Positions 8,091 through 16,098 of a DNA stretch of 64,000 nt are shown one piece after another (position 1 is the first letter of the stretch; every line of letters begins with the position of its first letter). Source of the DNA: Actinopolymorpha cephalotaxi (lineage in GTDB: Bacteria; Actinomycetota; Actinomycetes; Propionibacteriales; Actinopolymorphaceae); NCBI RefSeq assembly GCF_013408535.1, contig NZ_JACBZA010000001.1, forward strand, positions 62,001-126,000, written 5' to 3'. The translations under genes were made by a program, and so were the position numbers. Below the pieces are notes generated by a model. It searched no databases and was not told the origin of the DNA. It saw only the letters and a program-made list of their open reading frames with translations.

Positions 8091-8893
8091 GGTGACGAGG
8101 TTGACGGTGCGCGGATGAACGCCGCCTGCCGCCGCGCGACCTCCTCCAGCAGGCCCTCCAGCGAGGCGGCCGGGCCGAGCATCCGCTGCAGCTCCCGCTG
8201 GGCCACCTGGTCGACGCCGCGGTCGAGGTCGGTGCCGTACAGCTCCTCCGCCGCCTCCAGGTGCACCCGCATCGCCTCGGCGGCCGCGGCCGCGTCGTGG
8301 TCGCGGATCGCCTCCCAGATCGGATCGTGGCGGGGCGTACCGGCCTGGCGCACCTGCCGGTCGGACAGGCTGCGCAGCATCAGCTCGAACGTCAGCGTGG
8401 TGATCGACGCGTACATCGACTCCAGCACGGTGTTGTGGCCGGCGTGCATGACCAGCGCGTGGAAGGCGAGGTCGAGCCGGGCCTGTTCCAGGACGTACGT
8501 CGTGATCTTCAGGTCGTCCAGGCACCGGCGCATCGCCTCCACCTCGACCTCGGTCGCGTTGGTGGCGGCCAGTGCGGCGGCCTGGGTCTCCAGCATCGAG
8601 CGGGCCTCGGTGAGCTCGCGCACGGTGGTGTTGCGCCGCCGGTAGGACGTGTCCAGCGACCGTGCGCCGTCGCTGGCCTGCGCCTCACGGACGTAGGTGC
8701 CCCGGGACGGCAGGATCTCCACGAACCCGCGTTCGGCGAGTCCGCGCAACACCTCCCGCACGATCGGGCGGGACAGGCCGAACCTCCGGGCGAGTTCGCG
8801 TTCGGGTGGCAACTTCGTGCCGGATGCGATCCGCCCGGCGAGTATCTCGTCGAGCAGATGTGTGGACAGGCTGTCGCGAGTATGCGGGCTCAC
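8057..8893 (-). CDS. FadR/GntR-family regulator with FCD domain
   Basis: The product has about 278 residues. An N-terminal GntR winged helix (about 5-70, core GTKLPPERELARRFGLSRPIVREVLRGL in overlapping pieces) is followed by an all-helical FCD effector domain with the metal/ligand residues typical of the group (FHALVMHAGHN, HDPIWEAIRDHD). The GTG at 8893 is chosen because GGGGGA lies just upstream; the longer reading adds 41 low-complexity residues. FCD regulators usually sense carboxylates such as sugar acids and repress nearby catabolic genes. It is convergent with the catabolic operon and codirectional with the transporter behind it. Confidence 0.92.
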   Translation of the reverse strand: MSPHTRDSLSTHLLDEILAGRIASGTKLPPERELARRFGLSRPIVREVLRGLAERGFVEILPSRGTYVREAQASDGARSLDTSYRRRNTTVRELTEARSMLETQAAALAATNATEVEVEAMRRCLDDLKITTYVLEQARLDLAFHALVMHAGHNTVLESMYASITTLTFELMLRSLSDRQVRQAGTPRHDPIWEAIRDHDAAAAAEAMRVHLEAAEELYGTDLDRGVDQVAQRELQRMLGPAASLEGLLEEVARRQAAFIRAPSTSSPLSTPSAPLTT

Positions 8894-9013
8894 CGGGTCC
8901 CCCTTTGACCAACGAGCCGGACCGTCTGACGGGTCTGTCGTTCCTTCAGTTGTCGCGTCGGCTTGTGCGTGCGCCGAACGCCGCGGGGTCCGGGCGTCGT
9001 TCGGGCTGTGAGT

Positions 9014-9074
9014 CACGTACGTCGTACGTCGGTGCTGCCGTCGGTACGTCAGTACGTCAATGCGGTGCGTCGGT
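9014..9074. repeat. GTACGTC/GTGCGTC short-repeat stretch
   Basis: The gap between the GntR start side and the transporter stop is built of irregular copies of a heptamer (GTACGTC, CGTACGTCG, GTGCGTCGG). It contains no gene. It may be a slippage-derived simple repeat or contribute weak hairpins downstream of the transporter. Confidence 0.6.
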
Positions 9075-9077
9075 GCG

Positions 9078-10517
9078 TCAGTCGAACAGCTTCTGCGCCT
9101 GCTGGACGATCGTGATCAGGCCGAGCGTGCCGTAGAACGCGACAGCCAGAGCAATGATGATCGTACGAAACCTTCGGATCGAGATGGCAACCGGTAGCGA
9201 TCTTTTGTTCATCACGATGAGCAGGACGCCGTAGATGGCCATCATCACCCCGCTCACACAGGAGGAGATGACCAGCAGCACAAGGGGTTGGTTCAGGCCC
9301 GCCAGCAGGACGGCACAGCCGAACGCGACCAGCCCCCACACCAGCCAGAAGTAGACGCGGCTCTCGGAGATGCCGCGGCGGCGGAGGTAGACCGTGGCCA
9401 GCAGGTCGGCCGCGAGCCGGCTGGTGTAGTCGATGATGCCCATCGCCGCCGCGAACAACGAGTAGGCGCCGATGACCCAGAAGAAGTAGCCGAACCACGG
9501 GCCGATCCGGTCCTGCAGCGCCGCGCCCTCGACCTGCAGGAAACCGATGTCCTGGCTGAGTCCCGTACGGCCGAACACCGTCGAGAACGCCAGCATCGAC
9601 ATGAAGCCGATGGTGAAGCAGGTGATGAGGACGAACGTCGCCGCCTGCTCGATGTTGGCGAACTTCCACCAGCCCCGCCAGCGGGTGAGGTTGGCCTCGT
9701 TCGGCTCGAACGTGTACGCCGACGGGGCGCCGGAGTCCTTGCCGGTGACAGTGCTCACCAACTGCGGTGCGTAGGCGCCCATCCCGAACCGCTTGTCCCG
9801 GATCCAGTTGCTCTGGCAGAGGTTCTGCCCGCCGCCGGCGCCGGCGTAGGCGATCGCGCCGAGCATCAGCGCGAAGTCGAGGTCGGGGAACCGGCCGAAG
9901 TGGGTCACCGCCGAGCCGAGCCCGCGCCAGGTGTCCGCGGTGAACGCGAAGATGATGGCGCCGGCGATCAGGATCGTGATCGCCACCAGCTTCACCACGA
10001 TGACGCGTTCGAGCGCGGTGTAGACCACCGGCGCGAGGGTGAGCACCAGGCCGCACACGACCAGGATGCCGATCGCGATCGCGGTGACGTTGCCGCCCAC
10101 GATGTACGTCACCATCGTGGCCGAACTCGTCGCCCATCCCGGCCAGAGGTTGGCGAAGTAGGTCAGCACCGCGAAGACCAGGCCCCAGTGTTTCCACATC
10201 CGGCTGAAGCCCGTCAGCGCCGTCTCCCCGGTGGCGAGGGTGTAGCGCTCGATCTCCATGTTGAGGAACCACTGGGTGATGACACCGAGCACGGCTCCCC
10301 ACAGGAAGACCAGCCCGATCTGGGAGGAGATGTAGGGCCACAGGATGAACTCACCCGAGGCCAGGCCCACCCCGGCACCGACGAGCCCGGGACCGATGAC
10401 CCGCCAGGTCTGCGTGGGCGGTGCGGGCAACTCGCGCACCTGTGCACCGGGAAGGTGCTTGGTGGACAGCGCAGACGTGGGCTCGGACTCCCCACCGGTC
10501 GAACGGGACACGGTCAT
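9078..10517 (-). CDS. Nramp-fold transporter lacking metal-site motifs
   Basis: A 479-residue integral membrane protein with about 11 hydrophobic segments after a cytoplasmic N-terminus of about 38 residues. It has the overall Nramp (SLC11) layout, including IGPGLVGAGVG at the start of the first membrane helix. The two metal-coordinating motifs of true Mn/Fe transporters are absent: the helix-1 DPGN is replaced by ASGE (53-56) and the helix-6 M-P-H by GGGQN (about 228-232). The ATG at 10517 follows GGAAAGGA. It faces away from KDPG aldolase and runs toward the GntR gene of a sugar-acid cluster. I infer it moves something other than Mn2+/Fe2+, possibly a catabolic substrate; this is untested. 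Confidence 0.8.
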   Translation of the reverse strand: MTVSRSTGGESEPTSALSTKHLPGAQVRELPAPPTQTWRVIGPGLVGAGVGLASGEFILWPYISSQIGLVFLWGAVLGVITQWFLNMEIERYTLATGETALTGFSRMWKHWGLVFAVLTYFANLWPGWATSSATMVTYIVGGNVTAIAIGILVVCGLVLTLAPVVYTALERVIVVKLVAITILIAGAIIFAFTADTWRGLGSAVTHFGRFPDLDFALMLGAIAYAGAGGGQNLCQSNWIRDKRFGMGAYAPQLVSTVTGKDSGAPSAYTFEPNEANLTRWRGWWKFANIEQAATFVLITCFTIGFMSMLAFSTVFGRTGLSQDIGFLQVEGAALQDRIGPWFGYFFWVIGAYSLFAAAMGIIDYTSRLAADLLATVYLRRRGISESRVYFWLVWGLVAFGCAVLLAGLNQPLVLLVISSCVSGVMMAIYGVLLIVMNKRSLPVAISIRRFRTIIIALAVAFYGTLGLITIVQQAQKLFD

Positions 10518-10770
10518 GCGTCGTCCTTTCCGACAAATGTGCGAGATCTGGACGAAACGCTGCGCGTTCAGTGAACCGCCAGTACGCCGAGTGGTCAAGC
10601 CGGTCGGCTCGGTGGCCTTTCGCCGGAGTGTGAACGCTGCTTGGCGTTTCGGGTAGCCGGCGCGTGGCCGGATCCGGCCAGACGTACGAATGGCGAACGC
10701 ATGCCGAACGAACGACGCATGCCGGCGGGCAGTGGGATGTGATGCCGGGGCAGTCGCCCGGTCCCGGCTC

Positions 10771-10793
10771 GCTGTCAAGGAGAAGTTGACAGC
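10771..10793. promoter_or_regulatory. Inverted repeat GCTGTCAA-N7-TTGACAGC
   Basis: A perfect 8-bp inverted repeat with a 7-base spacer lies about 110 bases upstream of the KDPG aldolase -35 candidate, in the divergent gap. It shares the TGTCAA core with the motifs at the gntR 3' end. A dimeric repressor site is likely; which regulator binds is unknown. Confidence 0.5.
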
Positions 10794-10882
10794 AGGGAGA
10801 GGGGGCCGTGGGTGCTGCCGGACCCGGGGAGATGGGGGCGCGGCCGGTCCCGGGCAGGATCCTCGCGTCCGCCCGCGGCCCG

Positions 10883-10911
10883 GTGACCGCCCGGCCGGTG
10901 GCCCTTAGACT
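10883..10911 (+). promoter_or_regulatory. Promoter candidate for the KDPG aldolase operon
   Basis: GTGACC (10883-10888) and TAGACT (10906-10911) are spaced by 17 bases, matching the actinobacterial housekeeping pattern. The predicted start, around 10918, leaves a leader of about 40 bases containing CGAGGAGG before the GTG at 10959. Confidence 0.45.
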
Positions 10912-10958
10912 GCGGAAGCCGGACGGCGCGTACGGCGAACCCTCGAGGAGGCACCCGC

Positions 10959-11618
10959 GTGAGCTTGCAGCAGGCGATGGAGATCTGCCCGGCGGTGGCG
11001 ATCCTGCGGTCGGCGTCGGCCGCGCGCTACACCGAGGTCACCGACGTTCTGGTGGACGCGGGCATCCGGGCGGTTGAGTTCACGTTCACCGCACCCGACG
11101 TCGCCGACGCCATCCGTTCCTACGCCGCGCGCAAGCCCGCCGACGTCGCGCTCGGCGCCGGCACGGTCCTCACCCCCGAACAGGCCCGCGAGGCGGTCGA
11201 CGCGGGTGCGACGTACCTCATCTCACCGACGGTCTGCCTCGACGTCATCGAGGAGGCCAACCGGCTCGGCGTACCCGTCCTGCCGGGCGCGGCCACTCCC
11301 ACCGAGATCCTCACCGCGTGGCGGGCGGGTGCGGCGATGGTGAAGGTGTTCCCGGCGTCGGCACTCGGCGGACCGGCGTACCTCAAGGCGATCCGCGGTC
11401 CGCTGCCCGACATCCCCCTCGTGCCCACCGGCGGCGTGGACGTCGACAACGCGGGCGCCTACCTGCGGGCCGGCGCGGTCGCGGTGGGCGTGGGCAGTCC
11501 GCTGGTGGCCGACGCCTGCGAGCCGGGCGGCGACCTTGACGCCCTCGCGCGGCGGGCACGCACCCTGGTGGCCGGCGTGGGCGGCACCCTCGACGCGAGC
11601 GCGGCGGGCCGCGCATGA
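10959..11618 (+). CDS. eda: KDPG/KHG aldolase
   Basis: A 219-residue class I aldolase of the KDPG family. It cleaves 2-keto-3-deoxy-6-phosphogluconate to pyruvate and glyceraldehyde-3-phosphate, the last step of the phosphorylative Entner-Doudoroff route. The Schiff-base Lys129 (MVKVFPA) and catalytic Glu40 (AVEFTFTAP) are present, with the phosphate-binding VPTGGV and the AVGVGSPLV strand. The GTG start follows CGAGGAGG. It overlaps the KDG kinase by ATGA, so the pair forms a kinase-aldolase module. 2-keto-3-deoxy acids from the neighbouring cluster could enter it, which is inference. Confidence 0.93.
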   Translation: MSLQQAMEICPAVAILRSASAARYTEVTDVLVDAGIRAVEFTFTAPDVADAIRSYAARKPADVALGAGTVLTPEQAREAVDAGATYLISPTVCLDVIEEANRLGVPVLPGAATPTEILTAWRAGAAMVKVFPASALGGPAYLKAIRGPLPDIPLVPTGGVDVDNAGAYLRAGAVAVGVGSPLVADACEPGGDLDALARRARTLVAGVGGTLDASAAGRA

Positions 11619-12580
11619 CCGGTCCGGCGGGCGGTCCGGTCGATGTGGTGACGCTCGGCGAGACGATGGCACTGGTCGCCGCCACCACCACCGGTTCGTT
11701 CGCGGTCGGTGCTCCGGCCCGGATCTCCTTCGGCGGCGCGGAGACCAACGTCGCCATCGGCCTGAGCCGGCTGGGGCACAGCGCGACCTGGATCGGCCGG
11801 CTCGGCGCCGACCCACTCGGCCACCTCGTCAAGGACGCCCTGCGTGGCGAGGGTGTGGACGTCTCCCACGTGCGGACCGACACCGAGGTGCCCACCGGGC
11901 TGATGCTGCGCGAGCACCGCACCGCCGACCGGGTACGCGTGAGCTACTACCGCCGCGGGCTGGCGGGGTCCCGGCTGGCTCCTGCCGACGTCGACACCGA
12001 CCTGGTGGCCGCGGCCCGGGTCCTGCACGTCTCCGGGATCACCCCCGCGCTGTCGGAGTCTGCCCGTGCCGCCGTGCACACCGCGGTCGACGCGGCCCGC
12101 GCGGTCGGCGTACCCGTGTCGTTCGACTTCAACTACCGCGCCGCCCTGTGGTCGGTGACCGAGGCCGGTGCCGCCTTCCGCGAGCTCGTCGCCGCCGCCG
12201 ACCTGGTCTTCGCCGGTGACGAGGAGGCGGCCATGGTGGTGCCCGCCGGCTCGGTCGAGGAGGTGGCCAAGGAACTGGCCGCGCTCGGGCCGGCGCAGGT
12301 GGTGCTCAAGCGCGGTGCGGCCGGTGCGTACGCCGTGGTGGACGGGGAGAGCTTCACCGAGCCCGCGCTCGCGGTCAGCCTGATCGACCCGGTGGGCGCC
12401 GGCGACGCGTTCGTCGCGGGCTACCTGTCCGCGACACTGGACGGGCTGGACCCCGCGCAGCGGCTGCGCCGGGGCAACGTGTGCGGAGCCTTCGCGGTCT
12501 CGGTCGCCGGTGACTGGGAGGGACTCCCGCGCCGGTCCGAACTCGCCACCATGGACGCCACCGAGAACGTCGCCCGCTGA
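11615..12580 (+). CDS. kdgK: 2-keto-3-deoxygluconate kinase (PfkB family)
   Basis: A 321-residue ribokinase-like sugar kinase. The N-terminal signature GGAETNVAIGLSRLG, the substrate-side segment RVSYYRRGLAGSRL and the C-terminal DPVGAGDAFVAGYL with catalytic base Asp264 are all present. SYYR plus the FDFNYRAALWS segment fits 2-keto-3-deoxygluconate kinases. It would make KDPG for the aldolase encoded immediately upstream and coupled to it through ATGA. Another PfkB sugar specificity cannot be excluded, but the aldolase neighbour argues for KDG. Confidence 0.9.
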   Translation: MTGPAGGPVDVVTLGETMALVAATTTGSFAVGAPARISFGGAETNVAIGLSRLGHSATWIGRLGADPLGHLVKDALRGEGVDVSHVRTDTEVPTGLMLREHRTADRVRVSYYRRGLAGSRLAPADVDTDLVAAARVLHVSGITPALSESARAAVHTAVDAARAVGVPVSFDFNYRAALWSVTEAGAAFRELVAAADLVFAGDEEAAMVVPAGSVEEVAKELAALGPAQVVLKRGAAGAYAVVDGESFTEPALAVSLIDPVGAGDAFVAGYLSATLDGLDPAQRLRRGNVCGAFAVSVAGDWEGLPRRSELATMDATENVAR

Positions 12581-12608
12581 CCGCCGGGGTCCGCAGGACA
12601 GACCCTGG

Positions 12609-14498
12609 TCAGCCGCGGGGCAGCGACCGGGCCAGCAGCAGGGCCACGTCGTCGTCGTACCCGCCCGGCGGCCGCAACGCGTCGATCACCTGGTCGCACA
12701 GGCCCTCCAGGCTGCCCGAGGCTCTGGCCAGCGCGTCCACCAGCGCGTCGATGCCGGCGTCGACGTCGCGCCGGCGGTTCTCCACCAGCCCGTCGGTGTA
12801 GAACGCGACCGTCGTCTCCACGGGCAGCGCGACGACGTGCTCGGGCGCGGTCCGCGCCGGCGCCGCCGACGAGGCGCCCACGCCCAGAGGCAGCCCGGCC
12901 TCGTGGTCCAGCCGGCGCGCCTTGCCGTTCCCGTCGACGGTGAGCAGCGGGAGGTGCCCGGCCGAGGCGTACGTCAGCGTCCCGCGCGCGGCGTCGAACA
13001 CGGCGTACGCGCAGGTGACGATCTCGGTGTCGCCCAGGTCGGCGACCACGCCGTCGAGCAGGGCGAGGATCTCCTTGGGCCGCAGGTCCTGGCGGGCGTA
13101 GGCGCGCACCGCCGTGCGTACCTGCCCCATGAACGTCGCCGCCCGCAGCCCGCGGCCCATCACGTCGCCGATGACCAGCGCGGTACGGGCGGGCCCGAGC
13201 GGAATGACGTCGTACCAGTCGCCGCCGACCTCGGCCTCCTCCGCACCCGGGAAGTAGCGGGTGGCCACCTCGAGTTCCCGGGGCGGGTTGATCCATGCCG
13301 GCAGCAGACTGCGCTGCAGGGTGAGGGCGGTACGCCGCTGCCGGCGTTCGCTGTCGGCGAGGTTGCGGGCCAGCCGGCGTTCGGCGTCGAACAGCCGGGC
13401 GTTCTCGATGCTCTGCGCCGCCCGGGTGGCGACCTGTTCGAGCACGGCGAGGTCCTCACCGGGCGCGAGGTCGCGGCCGTAGGCGTGACCCGGGCCGAGC
13501 AGGGTGAGGACGCCGATCACCCGGCCCCGGGTGACCAGTGGCACCGCGACGAAACCGGATCCCCGGGTCGCCTCCTGCACCACCGCGTGCGCTCCCGGGT
13601 CGGCGTACATCTGGGCCAGGGCGTCCGGGTCGGCGGTGGAGAGCACCGCCGGGCGCCCGGTGAACACCGCGCGCATCGCCGGGTGGCCGTCGCGCTGGGA
13701 CCCGCCGAGCCCGCGGATCCGCTCGACCAGCGCCTGCCGGGCGGGCTCGGACGCGCGGACGTAGACGCGATCGAGGCGGCGGCCGTCCCACAGGTCGATG
13801 ATGCACAGCGTCCCGAAGCGCGGGACGACCAGGTCGCCGACCGTCTCCATCGTCATGCCCACGTCGAGGGAGGATGCGAGCCGGCTGCTGGCATGCACGA
13901 CGTAGGCGAGCCGGTCGCGGACGTGTTCGAGCTCGGCCCGCGCGGTCCGCTCGGCGCGGAGCAGGGCGGCTCGTTCGGCGCGCAGCAACGCGGCCCGGTC
14001 GTCGCCGCGGACCGTACCCGCCGGGTCTGGGCCGTCCGGTCCGTTCGGTCCGTCCGGACCGGACCGGCCGAGCTCGGCGAAGACCGCGAGCACCTCTCCG
14101 ACCGCGCCGTGCGCACTGTCGTTGCCGCCGCCGCTGTTCCCGTTGCCGGCGCCGCTGTTCCCGCCGTCACCGGCCAGGGCGCGTGCCCGGACCGCGCAGA
14201 CCACCGCGTGCCCGTCGCGATGCCGCAGGGGTACGGCGCCCTCCCAGGTGCCGTTCACCGCGAGCTTGGCCAGCAGGTCCCGGGCGGTGGAGTGGGAGGT
14301 CGGCGCGACCATCGCGGTCAGCACCTCCTGGCCCAGCGCCTCCTCCGCCGGCCAGCCGAGGACGGATTCGGCGGCGGCGTTCCAGAGCGCGATCCGGCCG
14401 CGCTCGTCGACCAGGACGATCGCGTTCGCGCTGAGTTCGAGGACGGCGTCGATCAGCTCCCGTTCGAGCGGTCTGGTCACGCCGGGTGCACCTTCCAT
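12609..14498 (-). CDS. PAS-GAF-PP2C (SpoIIE-type) phosphatase
   Basis: A 629-residue signalling protein. A PAS domain (about 10-110, with IVLVDERGRIALWN and GWPAEEALG) is followed by a Gly/Asn/Asp low-complexity linker, a helical connector, a GAF domain (about 215-375) and a PP2C/SpoIIE serine phosphatase domain (about 395-625). The metal-binding aspartates are in GGDWYDV, IGDVMGRG and DDDVALL. Such proteins are usually anti-sigma-factor antagonist phosphatases in partner-switching stress pathways. No anti-sigma or antagonist gene is next to it. It is convergent with kdgK and 20-odd bases from its stop. Confidence 0.9.
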   Translation of the reverse strand: MEGAPGVTRPLERELIDAVLELSANAIVLVDERGRIALWNAAAESVLGWPAEEALGQEVLTAMVAPTSHSTARDLLAKLAVNGTWEGAVPLRHRDGHAVVCAVRARALAGDGGNSGAGNGNSGGGNDSAHGAVGEVLAVFAELGRSGPDGPNGPDGPDPAGTVRGDDRAALLRAERAALLRAERTARAELEHVRDRLAYVVHASSRLASSLDVGMTMETVGDLVVPRFGTLCIIDLWDGRRLDRVYVRASEPARQALVERIRGLGGSQRDGHPAMRAVFTGRPAVLSTADPDALAQMYADPGAHAVVQEATRGSGFVAVPLVTRGRVIGVLTLLGPGHAYGRDLAPGEDLAVLEQVATRAAQSIENARLFDAERRLARNLADSERRQRRTALTLQRSLLPAWINPPRELEVATRYFPGAEEAEVGGDWYDVIPLGPARTALVIGDVMGRGLRAATFMGQVRTAVRAYARQDLRPKEILALLDGVVADLGDTEIVTCAYAVFDAARGTLTYASAGHLPLLTVDGNGKARRLDHEAGLPLGVGASSAAPARTAPEHVVALPVETTVAFYTDGLVENRRRDVDAGIDALVDALARASGSLEGLCDQVIDALRPPGGYDDDVALLLARSLPRG

Positions 14499-14599
14499 TG
14501 CGGAGCATCATGCCGGTTCACGGCGCGGTACGTAGGGTTGATGCCGGATCACGCAAGGTCAGCCCGGCCGGGAAGCCGGTACCCGGGGATCTGGCGAGG

Positions 14600-14655
14600 G
14601 GGGTCGGGTCGGTCGGGTCGGTCGGGTCGGGTCGGGTCGGTCAGGTCGGGTCGGG
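14600..14655. repeat. GGGTCGGTCG simple repeat
   Basis: A run of GGGTCGGTC/GGGTC units spans the gap and the last codons of the FGGY kinase, where it encodes the Pro-Asp-Pro-Thr tail. Such stretches can expand or contract. No other function is visible. Confidence 0.7.
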
Positions 14656-16098
14656 CGCCGGAGCCGGGCCGTCGCGATGTCGGACGAGCTCGCCGGCCAG
14701 CGCGTTCCGCAGCCGGTCGTAGCGGACCCGGGCGGCGGCCATGCGTACGACGTCCTCCGGGTCGGGCACGAGCTGCTCCTTCGGCGGCGGCAGGTCGATC
14801 CCCAGCGCCAGCGCCGCCGCGCCCCGGGCGCCGACCTCGGGGTCCTCGGCGAGTCGCAGGGGCCGGTCGAAGGTGGCCGCGAACACCCGGCTCCACCACG
14901 GCGAGGCGTGTACGGCGCCACCGCCGAGGACGACGTCGAGCTCGGCGCCGAACGACCCCTCCAGGGTGTCCAGGGCGCGGGCCGACTCCAGCGCGACACC
15001 CTCCAGCGTCCCCGCGAGGAGTTCCTCCGGGGAGGTCTCCAGGGACAGCCCGGCGACGACGCCGGACCCCGGCGGGATCGTGCCGGGTGGCCGGCTGCCG
15101 GCGTGCATCGGCAGGCAGACCAGGCCGCTGGTGCCGGGCGCGAGCGTGGGTTCGGCGTCCGCGCCGAGACGCAGCAGCCGGACCACCCAGGCGCGCAGCA
15201 CCCCGCCGCCGGAGAACGCGATGCCGCTCACCAGCCGGTCGGCGTCCACGCGGTAGCGCCACACGGTGGCCGGTGGCGGCGGGACGTCGGGGCCGTGTAC
15301 CACGCGCAGCGCGGCCGAGGTGCCGACGGTGACGCCGACCGTGCCGGCGTCGGTGCACCCGCTGCCCAGGTTGGACGCGGCGCCGTCGCCGAGCGCCGGC
15401 GCCCACCTCGCGCCGGCGAGCGCCGGCCAGCGGTCCTGCCACGCGGTCGTCAGCCGGGCCGGGGTGTCGTCGACGACCGGCAGTTCGGCCGGGGTCACCT
15501 CCGCCAGCGCCAGCGCCTCGGGGTCCCAGGTCATGGCCAGCACGTCCAGCAGACCGGTGCCGGAGGCCATCGACACCGAGGTCGCGTCGGTGCCGAGGAG
15601 TACGCCGCGCAGGTAGTCGGGCAGGCCGAGGAACCGCAGCGGCCGGCCTCCGAACCGGTCGTGCAGCCGCTCGCGGAGGAACGGCACCTTCGTGGTCCAG
15701 TAGAGCGGGTGCACCCAGGCGCCGGTGCGGGCGTGGAACGCCTCGGGGTCGGCCGGCAGCCGGTCCGGCCGGGGCCGCGCGCGGGTGTCGAGCCAGCTGA
15801 GCACCGCCGACACGGGCGTACCGTCCGGGCCCACCGCGAGCACCGAGTGCCACTGCGAGGAGGTGGCCACCAGCTCCACGCCGTCCAGCGCACCGGCCGT
15901 GTGTAGCTCGTCCAGGCAGCTCACCAGGTCGGCGAGGTAGCCGTCCGGGTCCAGCTCGCCGCGACCGTCCTCGTCCTGGCGCGCGGTGACCGAACGCCGG
16001 GCCAGCAGGCCGGGCAGCGGTTCGGCGCGTTCGTCGCAGACGACGGCCCGCACCGACGACGACCCCAGGTCGAGCGCGAGAAGCCGCCGTGCGGTCAT
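14641..16098 (-). CDS. FGGY carbohydrate kinase, gluconokinase-like
   Basis: A 485-residue FGGY-family kinase with two actin-like ATPase lobes. The N-terminal phosphate-1 motif is [14 protein letters not shown]. The second lobe has the [10 protein letters not shown] segment and the glycine-rich [19 protein letters not shown] near the C-terminus. SQWHSVLAV and WLDTRARP resemble gluconate kinases of the family. Its ATG overlaps the stop of the upstream otsA (ATGA), so the two are probably cotranscribed and coupled, an odd pairing. It may phosphorylate gluconate or a related polyol/sugar; substrate specificity is uncertain. Confidence 0.85.
   Translation of the reverse strand: MTARRLLALDLGSSSVRAVVCDERAEPLPGLLARRSVTARQDEDGRGELDPDGYLADLVSCLDELHTAGALDGVELVATSSQWHSVLAVGPDGTPVSAVLSWLDTRARPRPDRLPADPEAFHARTGAWVHPLYWTTKVPFLRERLHDRFGGRPLRFLGLPDYLRGVLLGTDATSVSMASGTGLLDVLAMTWDPEALALAEVTPAELPVVDDTPARLTTAWQDRWPALAGARWAPALGDGAASNLGSGCTDAGTVGVTVGTSAALRVVHGPDVPPPPATVWRYRVDADRLVSGIAFSGGGVLRAWVVRLLRLGADAEPTLAPGTSGLVCLPMHAGSRPPGTIPPGSGVVAGLSLETSPEELLAGTLEGVALESARALDTLEGSFGAELDVVLGGGAVHASPWWSRVFAATFDRPLRLAEDPEVGARGAAALALGIDLPPPKEQLVPDPEDVVRMAAARVRYDRLRNALAGELVRHRDGPAPAPDPT

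Larger units (their letters stand above)
10518..10958. other. 441-bp divergent intergenic region
   Basis: No gene is supported here. It holds the transporter's leader with its GGAAAGGA site on the minus strand, an 8-bp inverted repeat at 10771-10793 and a plus-strand promoter candidate at 10883-10911 for the KDPG aldolase operon. The rest shows no recognisable structure. Confidence 0.7.

Noticed and set aside
9078..10517. Mn2+/Fe2+ transporter MntH
   Set aside because: Both metal-coordinating motifs are missing, so the usual name would mislead.
12510..15332. A 940-codon open frame on the plus strand
   Set aside because: It is antisense to the phosphatase and FGGY kinase genes and its product is low-complexity Arg/Pro/Gly sequence.
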